This document shows, in pieces, positions 23,101-38,100 of a stretch of 64,000 bases of DNA. The stretch comes from Tiliqua scincoides (lineage: Eukaryota > Chordata > Lepidosauria > Squamata > Scincidae): assembly GCF_035046505.1 (NCBI RefSeq), contig NC_089822.1:100510659-100574658 (forward strand). The letters run 5' to 3'. The position numbers and the translations under genes are program-made. The notes under the pieces were generated by a model, which was not told the origin of the DNA, searched no databases, and was given only the letters and a program-made list of their open reading frames with translations. Position 1 is the stretch's first letter. Each line of letters begins with the position of its first letter.

Positions 23101-26100
23101 GAGAGCTCACATTCCTTAATGCATTTGCCTCTCCCTACCAAGACCTAATATGGTAAAGTGGATCAGAGCCTCTTTCAGAAGGATAAACAGAAATGAAATG
23201 AGAATATGCCCCCCCCCCAAAAAAAAATGACAAGAAAAAAGGTGCAGGGACTCAAAAGTTTTCTTTTGCTCTGTGCACAAAACAATACAATGACTGATTA
23301 GTGGAGAATTTGCTTTTCTTTTGCAAGCTGTTGAGAGCCTCCTCTTCTAGTAATCTTAGTTCTGCTTGCAAAGCTTTGAGGGAGTGTTTGGCTTGGCACT
23401 GCATGTCTGTTTTTTTCCACTGCCTTGTTTTGTCATGTTTCACTTTAATCCACCCTCTGTGCATTTGGAGGGCCTCTATGATAAGCTTCTGCTGTGATTA
23501 ATTGCACAAAAAGTATTTTTTCCAGCTGTTTAAACTCTCTTAATCCTTTTTTTGTTCTTCAGTACATAACAACTACCAATTGTTATTGTTGACACAATCC
23601 AGTAGGACAGTGGTTCCCAATCTTTTTAGCACTGGGACCCACTTTTTAAAACAACACTCTGTTGGGACCCACCTAGATTTATAAGGCTTTAAGAAAAAGG
23701 TTTCACTTTACTAGCCACTCAAGCCTCTGTTTTTATCCTTTTTATTACGAGGATGGGACGGGACATCTGCCTTCTGGAGCATTTGTTGAGCTCCACATGC
23801 ATTGGATTGGGACCATTCCGGTGGCTTTGTATTCCCTTAGCCTGACCTTCGCTAAGAGCCAAGGCACGCTTGCTTACTAGTGAGCAAACACATACAAGTG
23901 ACTCAGCTTCACTTTCCATAGTGCTCAATACATTTTCCTTGTCAGCTCTCAGCTTGTCAGTTTCAATTTCATGACCTACCAATAATCAGGTCATGACCAA
24001 CTGGTGCATCCCAACCCACTGTTTGGGAAACATTGCACTAGAAAGTTCTACACAATAAGCCCCAGATAAAGACAGCTTGGCAGTACAATATTCTTGAGTG
24101 GATTCCATTCATTTCAATGGAGTTTGTGCAGGTGAATCTCCTGGTGGATAATTTTCAAAGTTACACCAAAGGTAACTGACCTTGTTCCAGGTGAGCACTG
24201 GAGTTGGAACACCAATGACCTCACAACTCAGGTAAACCTGGGCCCCCGTGACATTCCAAATGTCTTTAGGGGGTGTCACAATGGATGGTCCTAGAAACAA
24301 GAGAGAATTCTTTTAGAAGGCTGGGCAATATATACATTACGGGATAAAGTATCAAGTTCAGGGTTTGTTTTATTAACAAATAAATAATATACAAAATGGT
24401 TAAACTTCAGATACAGCGAGTCTAGTATCTTTAACCCATTTCTGCCCAGCCCACAGATGTACACATTGGATATCTGTTGCGTATATGCAACATTGGACAG
24501 AAATGGCTCAGGCTGCAATTCTACAGATATTTTCCTGGGAGTAAGCCTCATTGAACACAATTGGACTTATTTCTGAGTAGATATGAATAGGCTCGTGCTG
24601 TTAATTAAGCAAGTCCTGTGCAGCAGGAGATACAAAACCTCACTGAGACCCCTGGAACATTTACTGTGGCCCAAGCCAAAGAACCACACAGCTATTTCCA
24701 CATGCCTGAGGAGACATTCCAAAGCAATTTATACAAACGGCAAAGGAGGGGGAACATCCTGAGAAGGCAGGCTCAGGTTTTTGGGGACAGGTGAAGTCAT
24801 TCTTTGGGTTCTGTCTTCTAGGTCCTAGTGATCAAAAGGAAGAAGTGAGGAAACCTGGCTTCCAAGCACCATGCATGAGAGTCTTTCAACTTCCTCCTTC
24901 TGGCAGTATCCCCCGGAAGCTCCCCAAGGTACTCAGATGGTCAGAAGACCTTCCAGAGTGATTCCCCATGAGACATCTGCCCCAAGAGACAGTCAGCACC
25001 CGACACCTGCCCACACCATGTACTCATGAAAGCACATTGCACACTGATTCAGGTATCTTGGATCCTGGTTATGTACATTAAGAATGAGTACAAAGTACCT
25101 AAAGACAGAATCGTCTTGTATACCACAAACAGAAGTCAATGACATCCTCGAGGTGTTCCCTACATGCCCTGGGGCTTTCCCACTCATCCAGCCTTCTAAC
25201 CTTTAAGAAAAAGGTTTCACTTTACTAGACACTCAAGCCTCTGTTTTTATTACGGGGATGGGACGGGACGGGACGGGACGGGACAGGACGAGATGTCTGT
25301 CTTCTGTTTCATGTGCCTCCTCAAAGGACTTTCTGGAATGGAGTTTTTCTTTGCTACATAAACCAATATGGAGACATTTTTGTCAACAAGTAAAAACAAG
25401 AATAATAATAACAATGGCACAGGCAGCTATAGCCAGGAATAAAATCAGATTTTCAGAGGAAATTCCAGTTTGGTACCCAAGCTGACACATGTTCTTCTCA
25501 TGGTGGAGTACTCTAGATCCAAGCCAATGAGATGAAGAAATGCTAGCTGACATGACACAGGGCAGTTGCCTAGATCCACCACACCATACTCTCTTTGTTC
25601 TCTTTAAGGCACCCTTTGAAACAGGTTCAATGTGCTGTATGTGCTCAATTGTCCAATGTGCTATACATTCAATTCTTGCTCATTTCATGGTCACTCATGT
25701 GATATGCACCTCATCAGCACCCATGCAGAATACTGATAAGTAACAAAGGAAAGTCTCCACAGAATCTTGGAGGTTCTGCTAACAGAACCTGTGTTGACAG
25801 CTCTACATCATGCCAAATATACATCAGAGGAGATAGTACACTCCATGGAGCACTGTCATATAATTTGAACAGTGATAAACTCAAAGATGAAACAACCTTA
25901 AATCCTTGACGTGTGTTGGCATCCTTCAGTCTCGGAAGACTATGGTATCGCACTCTGAATAGTGTTCTGGAACAGAGTGTCCTCTCCAGTGCGCGAAGCC
26001 TGGGTAAAGTAGATATGGAGGATAGACTGTTACCCATGCAGCAAATCCCCCCTCTCCACGTCGCTGAAATGGTCCAATGGAAAGGCAGAAGCCAATACGG

Positions 26101-29100
26101 TTGGTTCCAGCGACGTCGCAGGAGTTGCCAGAACGTGACTGTGTTCAGCCATGAACTGCCTCAGGGACTCCGGCTCCAGATTTTGCCTCGAGGTTGACTC
26201 CTGAAGCCTTTTCCATAACTGGATGTAGCCACAAGGCAGTGGAGGTTTGGGATCAGAGTTTTCCTTCTCTCAGATGAGCTGCCTTCCCAGGCTGACGAGT
26301 CCCATCTACCCGGTGGCTGTTTAGTCGCCTCTTACGACAAGTACAGCCAAACTGAGGGCCTATTCTTATCCCCAGCCCCCAGGGGAAAATCCTTGACTAA
26401 CTGTTTTTTAAGGGGTCTTCTTGTCTTCAACAATGAACGGCAGCTCAAGAAGTTTCCCAGAATTTAGCTAGCTGTTCCTCCTTGACTTATGAAGTTTCAA
26501 AATTTCAAGCTGGGCCCAACTGCTGTGCTCTCCATGAAACTGTCATCTTAAGGGCATCACAGACCTGTCACTGCTCAGTCTTAGAAGCTGACTGTCACTT
26601 GTTGGACACTCAGTGTCCAGTATCTTTGAGGGACAAGTGCAGTCATCCACTGTAGGAGTGATGTTTACACCTCTTCCAATTCTCACGGGGGGGGGAGGGG
26701 GTGGAATTTGTCATGTTTCTAGTCTAACACGTCACCTTCATCCAAGCAACAGAGTTTGGAGAGGGTTGAAGAGAGAAACAGCTGTTTCCTGTTTGTGTGT
26801 AATGCTGTGCCACTGATGTAATCTGCGATACTATCTCCCTTTGCACAATTACTTTTGTTGCAAAGAAAGGGCTGAAAATGGCTTTCAGAAATATCATCAG
26901 ACACAAAAGAAGTATTGGGGGGGGGGGGCTTTTAAAACAGGAAATAGTGATTTTCAACAAAGAAATGCTTATTTTATTTATTTTTCTCATTTTTATATCA
27001 TCCTTCCTGCAAGGAACTCAGAGTCGTGTACCTAGTTGTTCCACTCCTTTTGTCCTCACAACACCCCTGTGAGATAGGTGAGGCTGAGAGATCATGACTG
27101 GTTCAAGGTCATCCAGGAAGCTTCATTCCTAGGAAGCTTCATGGGAGAGCAGAGATTTGAACCTGGATCTCCCAGGTCTAAATTCAACTGCTAAACCACT
27201 ACACCAATGGTTTCCAAACTTTTTTGACTGGTAACTCCCTTGACTTACTGGGCCATTGGCTGCAGCTCCCCATTAGGGCTACAATCCTATACATTTGTAT
27301 AGGGTGGCAGTTTTATGGCAAGAATTTGCAGTTCCCCTGGTTGGTTTCCACAGCTGCCCAAGGAGCCACAGATCACAGTTCGGGAACCACTGCACTATCC
27401 TGGCTCTCTTCTTCTTTAGTTCTATCACAGGGAAAAGAAAACCCTTCTTACTTTAAGCTACTGCAGTAATGATACTATATGAACATTGCCCAGGATTTCA
27501 GGTTAAAAATATAGCCAGATCTCAGGGGGAAAAAAAAGCCCTATTAATATCAATGCATTGCTCCAAAGTTTTATACAGCATTTAACACTGCACTTCGGAA
27601 CTCAAAATTGCAAGCTTTTTTGGCTGGGCTAGTTGAAGTGGAATAGGCTGTGACCTTTCCTTCTATTTTCTTGGGTCTCCTACAATTCTGAAGAGGAAGT
27701 GTGTCCCTGGGGGTGCATCATTGCCATGGGAAGAGACAGACCTTCAGGCTTGAGTCAGCCAAGGTTCTCTTGTTGAAGAAGCACTGCCAATCCGAGGCAT
27801 TCAAGAACAGTGAGTCAGGCGCCCCAGGCTGGATTAAAGATAGGAGATTTTCACAAAAACAGCATGACCCATATTGGAGATGTTTGCTGGCTTTGTCTGC
27901 TTTTTCAGCCTTTTGAGGCCGCTGCCTGGTGTGTTTGGTCAGATTATCCTCCTTGGAATTCTGCCTGGGAAGGGAGCCCAGTTCTTAATCTTAAATGTCA
28001 CCTGATACTGCAGGCAAGTCTGAATCAAGGAACTTCAGTGCTTTATAGTATGGTGGCTAACAGCCCAATTCTTTTGTGGACTTATGGTGGCAGACTTTGT
28101 GATCTGCCACTGTAAGTCCTAGGCCTAGGCCAACAGTAAGAAGCCATGTCTCTGTCATGTACACAGGAGCTGCCAGCACAAGTGGCCGAAGGCTCTGTGT
28201 AAGTGGCTTGTAGAAGCACTGCCGCAGCAGGTAGGCCAACAACAGGGGATGGGGTTCAGGGGAGAGATTGTGGCCTGTCGAACATCATGGGCTGTTCAGG
28301 GGCAGAAGGAGGAAAATTTTGGTGGCACCTGTGAACTCACTGGATGTCCTTGGACAAGCCTCTCCTTCTCAAACTCAGTTTCCTATCTGCAATTTGATAA
28401 TTGACCAGGGACCCAATCCTATTCAACTTTCCAGCACCGGAGCAGCAGCAATGCAGCCCCTAGGTAAGGGAACAAATGTTCCCATACCTTGAGGAGGCCT
28501 CTGTGACTGCCTCCCCGCCATAGGATGCAGTGCACACCCCATCAGCACGGCTGCACCGTCACTGGAAAATTGGATAGGATTGGGCGCAAGGTCTGCAGGG
28601 GCTCACACCCTACCAGTCTGACGTGGTGCATCTTCCCTTCAGTGGAGACAACACCAGGACCAGGACCACACCTGGGAAGGCCAAACGGATGCTGTGGAAG
28701 CCATGGCAGGAACCAGGGGGTAAGCACGTGAGAAGCAAAGTTTCCTGTTCCTGTCTCTCCCTGGTAATCAGGGCAACTAGGAGACGGGAGGGGAGGCAAT
28801 GGGGCACAGCTGGGAATGAAGAGATATAAGAGAATAATCAGTAATGTGCTGATATCAAGAGAGAAGAGGTAGGCTAGTAGAGAGCTCGAGAGCATGCCTA
28901 AGGAGTGAAGGCTCTACGATGCTGCCTTATGAAGTAGATGACAGAGAGGAGGATAGTGACAACCAGGGTGATTCAGCCTCCTCCTCTCTCAAGGAATCTG
29001 AGGCACCCAAAGGGAACTGAGGCTTGCAAGGCATGCAGGGCCCTCCCTGTGCCACATAATATTGTAAGTAAAAGTTGCTGAAGTGGACAAACTTCACGGT

Positions 29101-32100
29101 TCAGCTTTCTCCCAGGCTCTTCAGAAGTTAGTGCATGGGGTGAGTGCACGGGGGATGCATCTTGACTTTAGTACACATTCATGTGCATGCATGTGTTTGA
29201 ACTCTGAAGCACTGTGTAGTGCTCAAGAGGCCACTTCACACACAGCAGTTGGTGGGATTAATTTTGAACTGTTAAGGATTATATCGGAGAATTGAGATGT
29301 CCCAAATATACAGTGGTGTCCCTGTTTTCACCTGTGCAATGCTGAAGGTTATGAGCATGTAACAGAGGCCACACACACTGGCCCCGCCTTGGTTGAGTAA
29401 CTAACAGAAAAAGAGATTCAAGGAACCGCTTGAGAGTGTATTAGGAGAGAATGTGAAATGGAAATTCTTAGAACTAACCAACCCATCCAATACAGGCAGC
29501 TGCCTAGGTAGCTGAATTCCAGGGGTCCTAGGATTGCTGGGAGATCCCTACAGTGGAACCAACACAGTTTATCTCCTCTGTCCTAGAAGATCCTCTGACC
29601 AACACGGTCTGAGATGGGATCTCCCCATTTTCCCAACTGCAGTCCCCTTCCCCTTGCTCCCTTGGATGGAGCAAAAGTTATGATTCACTTGACTGCTGTT
29701 TTCTTTTGCTCCCGACCATTATTGTACATACCCCTCCTTCCCCTGGCCTACTGGCCTTTGCTTTTGGAAACCGGGTGCAGGAGCCTAACAAATGCATATG
29801 GAGGCAGCAGGGTCTCCCATTAAAGACCATGAGCCTTTGTCTTTGTTCCCGCGTATTACTGTAAGGAAGCCCACGCGCCACTGTATTGACTTCCCAAGAC
29901 ATTAAGGAATTCAGACTCGATGGGACCCTCTGGGAGACTGAAATACACAGAGCCTGGGAAACTAAGACGTTCTCAGGATTCTACACTGGAAAATATTCTA
30001 CATTCTTGCAAGAGGGACCCTGTCCCCTCTTTCCCCCTTTTCTAGCCCTCCAGTGACCAACAATTCAGCAGCTGCTCTAAACCCAGCACGTATTTTGAGC
30101 TGAAAACTTTGCTGATGAATGGGCTCCACCATAACTTTGGTCTGTGAGTACTTGCGACATTAATTCCCATCAGTGCTTGCAAATTAACTCCCAGAGCAGG
30201 AGCCTGCTCCACCATCAGAATCTCAAACTTCCACTTGCCTGCTAAGAAATAATCTCAGTACAATGCAGTCTGATGCAAGAATAAAGGCAGGCTAATCTCT
30301 ACAAAGTAAGGCAATCGGCCACAAAGGCACACATATCTACATCTGAAGAGCAGAGCAGCTTTGCTCTACATCTGCTGAACTGTCCACCTAGATGCAACTG
30401 TTTCAGATACAGGTGCTCTGTCTCCCTTTGCACCTTGCCACTTTACCTCAAAGATGTGCAACATCAGCCCCTGTAAGACCCAGAGCCTGCCAGGGCTATG
30501 CTCATTGCCTGCTAAGACAAAAAAAACATCTGTTTGAAATTCTGCAGCAAGAAGAGCTGGAATTCCCAATATGTGTGAAATATGCAAATTGAGCACATTT
30601 GCAAAAAAGTTCTCTCCCTTTCCATACTTTGTTCTAAAACCTCAACTGCTGTTGCTCTCCATGGGGAAAGGCAAGGAACATTGCCTGGCATGGAAGCCCC
30701 ACCCTTGGCCACTGAAAATCTTATTCAGCAACTCCTACTGGTTTATGAGATTTTGCCAGGTGTATCTTGGGAGATCCAGAGGGCTGGAAACTGGCTTTTT
30801 GAAATTGAAAGCACAGATTCTCAGGAAGCTGGATTCTGTGCCCAGATCTCTCTTCTTCACAGTTTTGGCACTTGTGTGGACTCTTGTCACACACAGACAA
30901 GGGTGTGTTTGGGTGGTAACTTCCAGCCCAATCCTATCCACACCTTCCTGGAAGTAAGCCCCACTGACACTAATGGGACTTACTTCTGAGTAGACATGCA
31001 TAAGATTGGGCTGTTCCTCCTCTATCACTTAAGCCTTTTAATGTCAATGTGGAAACACAGGAAGGCAAAGAAAGATCCCATGCCTCCTGTGCTATCAAAA
31101 AGGAATTTCAGCAGGTACTGCATGCCATGAGTCATGAGGGAAGGGAATTTTAACACTTTGCCCTCTACAATGGTCCAAAACTGGATTGCTCCCCCTCTGC
31201 AGGATTGACCCCAATGGGGGCTTTCCTCCCAAGACAAACTCCTGTGGAGGAGCCTGATCCAGATTGGGACTGTGGTAACAGCAAAGGATGATGATGAATA
31301 TTATTATACCAATTTTCAACCAAAGTCGTTTGCAAAGCGGTTTCCATAGCTAAGCAAATAAAGAAATGGTTCCCTGTTCCCAAAGGGCTTTCTTTTTAAA
31401 AAGAGAGAGAAAAGACACTATTGACAGCTAGTGGAAAAGATACCACGCTGAGGTGAAAATGGACAGTTGCTCTCTGATGAATATAAGAGAAGCACCACTT
31501 GAAAATGCGCCTCTTTGCCCAATTAGCAGGCTTGAAGCCCCCTCTCCCCCATGTCATGGTCCCAGTACAATTTTGGTCCCCTCATGGTTCCTATTTAAGG
31601 GGGGGAGGAAGTATGTTGACTCCAGAGATATGTTTAACATAATGTGCCATTTGCCCTTTAAAATCTGACTCTGCAATTGAATCTTCACATTCGGGAAATA
31701 TCTAGACCAGTGGTTCTCATACTTTTAGTACCGGGACCCACTTTTTAGAATGAGAATCTGTCAGGACCCACCGGAAGTGCTGTCATGACTGGCAGTGACA
31801 TCATCCAGCAGAAAATTTTTTAACAATCCTAGGCTGCAATTGTACCGAAACATACCCAGGAGTAAGTCCCATTGACTATCATTGTTAAAAGCATATACAC
31901 AGTAGCCTGTTAAAAGTACAGATCTGTAACATTTCCCCCAATGCAGTCACATGCCATGACAGCATCAAGTCGAATATGTAAAAAATAAAATACTGAAATG
32001 AATGGGGACCTAGCTGAAATTGGTTTGTGACCCACCTAGTGGGTCCCAACCCACAGTTGGAGAAACACTGATCTAGACCATAATTATATTTGTGCTGAAG

Positions 32101-35100
32101 AGTGAGACAACAAAACAATCTTTTGTGTGTGTACACCTTGATTTCCAACATGGCTGCTGGAAAACCAGCTCAGCCACCAGCATTCTTTCCTGCTTCCCTT
32201 CTGGTTCCTTTTTCAATGCATAGGTAAGCCCATATGTGTCCTATTTTACAAAGATATCTGCATCAGTGATGTCAACTGCACTGCGGCAAAATGGCAAGAT
32301 GGTTGAAGATGATTACACAGGCCAACACACATTTTGCTTCCTTAAACGTTACACCAATTCCTGGGCATATTTGGGGTGCTGATTCCAAAAATGGCATCCG
32401 TTTTGCCCTATCTAGTTTTGGAGTCACGGCATAGCCTCTTTAGTGAATGGTTCAAGCAGCTTCCTCATGAGGAAGCCTACACCATGGCTTCCTCATGAGG
32501 AAGCTGCCTGAATCATTCACTAATGAGGCTATACTATATCTCCAAAACTAGATGTGATAGGGCAAAATGGATGACATTTTTGGAATTGGCACCCCAAATT
32601 CATATCAAACCACCACACAGTTTGGGAAAAACTTTTCTGACCCTCAATTTTTGTAGGCCTGTGTTATTTGTTAATACACCATTTGTGTGCCTGGCTCGTT
32701 CCAAAGAATGAGTTGGCCCATTTCTGCCCTATGGGACTCACAATCTAGATATCAACACAAGGGAGGTGAGAAGGGGAGAGAAATGAAGGCAGGCGTCAAC
32801 AGGGAAAGAACATTATTTCAGTTATGTGTACTTAAGTTTAATTGCAGCAGGGTATGTGGGACTATGGTGTTCTGCCAATCGTGAATGATCTGGGCATACA
32901 AGCTCTATATATGGACTTTACACTTAGTAGAAACAGGGAAATTGGTTTATTTAGCGGACAGGAGAGAAAAGATTCATGTTCTTGTTTTTATTTTATTGTT
33001 CTTAATAGAATATTTAATAGAAGAAACCACACACACACACATACACCATTCCTGTAATGCGTTAGGCTACAAGGGACCAGTACAAGTCCTATTTAGAGAA
33101 ATCTGCAGAGAATCTATGGCCCTAGTTTATGATATGTGATACATGGATGGTTGCCAAATCGTGCAGTATGTAATGAAGGTTGTAGAACAAATTGGAATAT
33201 TTTTGTAAAGATGTAAACAAACATTGTTATTGTGGGGCTATTTTTCCACGCATTAAAAGCATTGCTTGTCATCTCCACAGGACAGGAAATGCCAGTCATA
33301 GTTTGTGTTTCTCTGGCATAGTCCCACAAACTGCAGGATGTTAGTGGAGTACTTGTATCCTGTCATGTTGGGGTTGGAGTTGCACCATGAAAGGCGACAC
33401 TGTTCCACAGCACAGACCACTCCCCTGCAGGCTGACTCTGGAGATGCAAACTGAAACATTCTGATCCCACAGGCAACTGGAGTGCGAATTTGGCTGCTTG
33501 CGCTTTAGAGAGAGCATCCTGAACCAGTGTTTGGAGGTTTTGCCAAAAGAGTTATGGGCCAACTTTGAACCCAATGCCTGTACTATCTCAAGCACAACCG
33601 CCATATTGGACAATACCATCCCAGTACAAGCAGATCAAGGCAAAGCCATTTACAGTCAAACTGTTGGTTCCTGGGTCATGCTGGAAATAGAGTGATACCA
33701 AGTGCAATCCCCAAGTGTACCTAGGGGTGTTTATGCCTATTGGTTTCGATGTCTTAGGCATGTCTAAGTCTGCACAGGATTGAGTTATTTGTCTGTATAA
33801 TAGGTTGCAAACTCATCATAGTGGGCAGAAGTTATTTCAGACTCCAACAGCAAAGGCAGAGAGTTCTCCAAACTGTTCACCACCTAGTACAACATAGCTG
33901 AATAGACTTGGGAAGATGTTATGGCTGGAGCTTCCTGGGCTGCCATCATGACAGCACCAAAAAACAAACAAACAAAAAACACCAGGATTCTAGCACAGAG
34001 TGGCATCTTTACACTTGTCTTCTGAGATATCTTTGTTTCCACTTCACCTGTACATTCCAGGTGGTCCTCTGGCTGTGTCTCCTTGTCAACAACCAAACCA
34101 ACCTACTGTTCCACAGTTCAGCTAGTACACTGGGGGGGGGGGGATGATCTGAGAAACTCCCAGCTGATAACTTGCATGTCACCCAATCATCTCAAATGAA
34201 TACAGTTCTTTCCAATAGAGCTAGTGGACACAGGGCCCAATCCTATCCAACTTTCCAGCACTGGTGGAGCTGCAATGCAGCCCCAATGAGGAGGCCTCTG
34301 TAACCGTCTCCCACCAAAAGATGCAGTGTATGCCCCATTGGCACAGCTGCGCTGGCACTGGAAAATTGGATAGGATTGGGCCCACAGTTGGCAACATCAA
34401 GTGAACAAGTGAGGTGCATGTGTGACCCGGCTCTGGCAGAGCAGTATCAAGATCAGCGGGTCACTCTCTGGAGAGCTCTTTTTTAAACAGCAACTCAGCG
34501 GGGGCAGAGGGGCAGTCCAATCCTGAGCTCCTGGGGCACGTGGCTTCGGTGGCACAGATAACAGCTGCCGCCGCATCCTACGTGCCTCGGGCAGCCACAG
34601 GCGGCACCTCGGGAGAAGGGGATTTTCGTCCCCTTCCCCTGGGTAAGGGACGTAGGCCTGCAATGGGGCTACTCGATTCACTGCCAACCCAAAAGTTGGC
34701 AGTGAGGGAAGAGCACTTGTGTTGGGCTGCAAGCCCCACACGAATGTTCAGGATCCGGTGGAGCAGAGCTTCACTGGACCTGCCTCCCCCCCGCTCCCTC
34801 CCCCGACACACCTCCTCCTCGCCCTCTACCCGCCTCCCCGTCACGCCTCCTCCCTGCTCTCCGCCTGCCTCCACCCTCCCCAGAATGCTTCCTCCCCGCC
34901 TCCCCCCGTTTTCCTCTCTGTGGCTCAGCAGTCCACATAACTGCTGAGCAGCAGAGGCCCGGTGCCTGCCCGGCACTAGCCCAGCGCCTTAGGCCTTGCA
35001 AACGTGCCTTATGGCATGTTTGCAACAGTGCGTGCTGGTGGTAAGCCAGCGCACTGAGCCCAGGATTGGGCTCTTAGTATATCTGGAAAACATTCAGGAT

Positions 35101-38100
35101 CTTTACTTTATATTCATGCTTATATTGAGCCTGGCCGGCAGGACTCAAGCCAGCCATCTGTCCTGAACCTGGGGCTTAAAGGCAGGCACTGATGCTGGGC
35201 TCCACCACCAAGCTCTGACCTCACAGAAAAAAGTGCAAGATAACCAGCCAGACTGCAAAGGAACCTTGTCAACAGCAATAAGTTACAGCAAGTCATGTCA
35301 TGAAGCCAGACGTTTGGGGTAAGGCTTGCAGTCTGATCTGAGTTATGAGGGGACTCACAGTACTGCTGGTCTTTTGCTTGACACTTAACTGAAAAGGCAA
35401 CAGATAACATTGATTGTGTTTCCTGCAAGCTACAGAAGCAGCAAGCAAGACAATAGCTCACATCCTATGTTTATTTTTGGTTGGCAACCTTCAGTCTCAA
35501 TATAAGCCTACAGCACCTGGTATTCCCCAGTGGTCTCCCATCCAAGTACTAACCAGGCCTGACCCTGCTTAGCTTCTAAGATCAGACAAGATCAGGCATG
35601 TGCAGGGTAACAGTTGCTCAATCCTTTTCAAGCACTGCACTGATTTGTCATATACCAAGCGCATCCTAAAAATGTAAGAAAGTCATCATGTAAGACATAG
35701 TATCCTAATTTGGTGAGATCATCCATGTGATTAATTCAGGAACAGGGATGGGGAAGAAGAAGTAGGTGGGAGGGGAGATAAGCCCCCAATGTAGCAGCTG
35801 CCATAGCAAACAATACTACAGTGCTGAACAAGTTTAAAAAATAGTGACCATTTGCAGAATCAAAGTCTATTGCTGAAAGCAATTTCGACCATGCCAAAAT
35901 CATCAATGTCAATCCATAAACTGAAGCTGCTGAATATTTGACAGAGCCATAGTGAAAAAAATGCAAGCAGCATCTTGTTCTAATTTAAAAGACATGCATC
36001 CCGAGTGAAGTTCTACAACTAGTCTCAGCTAAAAAATGTAAACAAAAATCTCTGTGATTGTAAAGATGTCACATTAGTAGCATGACTAAACATCATTAGC
36101 AATAATAATAAACTATGGTATATTTCTAGGAACTTCCCCGCAAAAAACCTTCAGCTAGAGTCAGACGGAATGTTCACAGCAAATAAATGGTTTTTGCACA
36201 GCTATTCTACAGCTGCTCCATGGGAACTGTTCATAGTTTTCATTCCACAATCACACCCACCTACTGGAGCATGCAAAACTATCCTGTGAGCCTTGGATAG
36301 CAAGCACCAGAATTAATGTCAAGGGCCCATTATCATTAAGCTGGGTCAATGCACCTGGGCGGTCGAGTCAATCAGCACGCCTTCTTGAGTCATGCCCTGT
36401 GGATGGAAAGGCGAGAAAGAAGATTCCGTAGGGAGGTCTCTTTATCTGCAACTACTTACAAAATAGTTTGCGTGAGAATTATGTCAGCTAGGTATGAAGA
36501 AAATGGACAGAATTTCTTTCCTTTTGTTTTTTAACTGTCGTCCCAGATGCTTAGTCCCAACAAAAATGCAGTATTTTAAATGAAGAAGGAAAGGACAACG
36601 TTAACACTGTCCCCAAAGTGCTTGTGCAGTGGGTACAGTTCCAAAGTCCTGATTCAGCAAAGAACACGTGTGCTGTCCTGGAAATATCTGGAGTTAAAAC
36701 ACATGTTTAGGGGATTATTAGAACTGCAGCCCTTCTGCCTTGAATGACAACAAGGTGCTAGCAGTGTTTCAGCCCAGTGGGTAATCTTGAAAAGGGTTCT
36801 GTTTTATCCATTCCTTCTTGATCAGACTAATATCACTCACTGCGCAATCCTATTCAATACTAGCGCCAGTGCAGTGGCCACTACACCAGCACAGCACCAT
36901 AAAGCACACTGTGATAACCAGTGAGAGGCAATGCCAGATTCAGCCCGCCAATGCTGAATCCAGCAGAAAGCATGTGTGCTGCACGTAAGAGCTGCCCCAA
37001 GTAGCGCAGGGGATGGGGAAGGGTGGGAGGAGGGCAGGAAGGGGGTGTAATGGGGCAGGAGGGAGGACAGGATGGGGACAGATCAGGCCTGGGATGGGGG
37101 TGTGACTGGCAGTGCTGGTCCATGCCAAATCGTATGGAAAGCCCAACACAGGACTTTTTGGTTCTGTTATTTAGCAGGCACAGATCCAAGTAACCCACCG
37201 CGCTGGCTAGCTTTACCAGCGCAATGACCCCTTACTTTGGGGAGACCTCCAGCCTCTCCCAGCCAGCGTAGCTGGCTGGCATGGCATAGCATAGCTGGCT
37301 ATGGCTGTGTAGCCCATGCTGCATCACCCAAGCACAGGATTGGGCTACCCACCTGTCCTGCAGATCTACTCCATGCCCTTTCCAGTCAATACATATGTTA
37401 TCCACAAATACACTGTTGTTATTCAGTTGATGCACCGCAGGCAATAATCTTTCCCCACACATCAGTTGTGGGGCAGGCCATAATCTTTCTCCAGACACAT
37501 CAGTTGCATGGAAATTTTCCTTTCCAAGCATTTAAACAGCAACATAAGAACAGCCCCACTGGATCAGGCCATAGGCCCATCTAGTCCAGCTTCCTGTATC
37601 TCACAGCGGCCCACCAAATGCCCCAGGGAGCACACCAGATAACAAGAGACCTCATCCTGGTGCCCTCCCCTACATCTGGCATTCTGACTTAACCCATTCC
37701 TAAAATCAGGAGGTTGCGCATACGCATCATGGCTTGTACCCCATAATGGATTTTTCCTCCAGAAACTCGTCCAATCCCCTTTTAAAGGCGTCTAGGCTAG
37801 AAGCCAGCACCACATCCTGTGGCAAGGAGTTCCACAGACCGACCACGCGCTGAGTAAAGAAATATTTTCTTTTGTCTGTCCTAACCCGCCCAACACTCAA
37901 TTTTAGTGGATGTCCCCTGGTTCTGGTATTATGTGAGAGTGTAAAGAGCATCTCCCTATCCACTCTGTCCATCCCCTGCATAATTTTGTATGTCTCAATA
38001 ATGTCCCCCCTCAAGCGTCTCTTTTCTAGGCTGAAGAGGCCCAAACGCCGTAGCCTTTCCTCATAAGGAAGGTGCCCCAGCCCCGTAATCATCTTAGTCG

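Noticed and set aside
33253-33500. A Cys-rich - strand open stretch of about 70 codons
   Set aside because: It looks protein-like, but I cannot match it to a family, it has no clear splice sites, and neighbouring frames are broken. It could be a degraded element or gene fragment.
35480-35612. 5S rRNA gene on the - strand
   Set aside because: Nearly full 5S head, but with substitutions and the same SINE tail; no T-run terminator after the 5S part.
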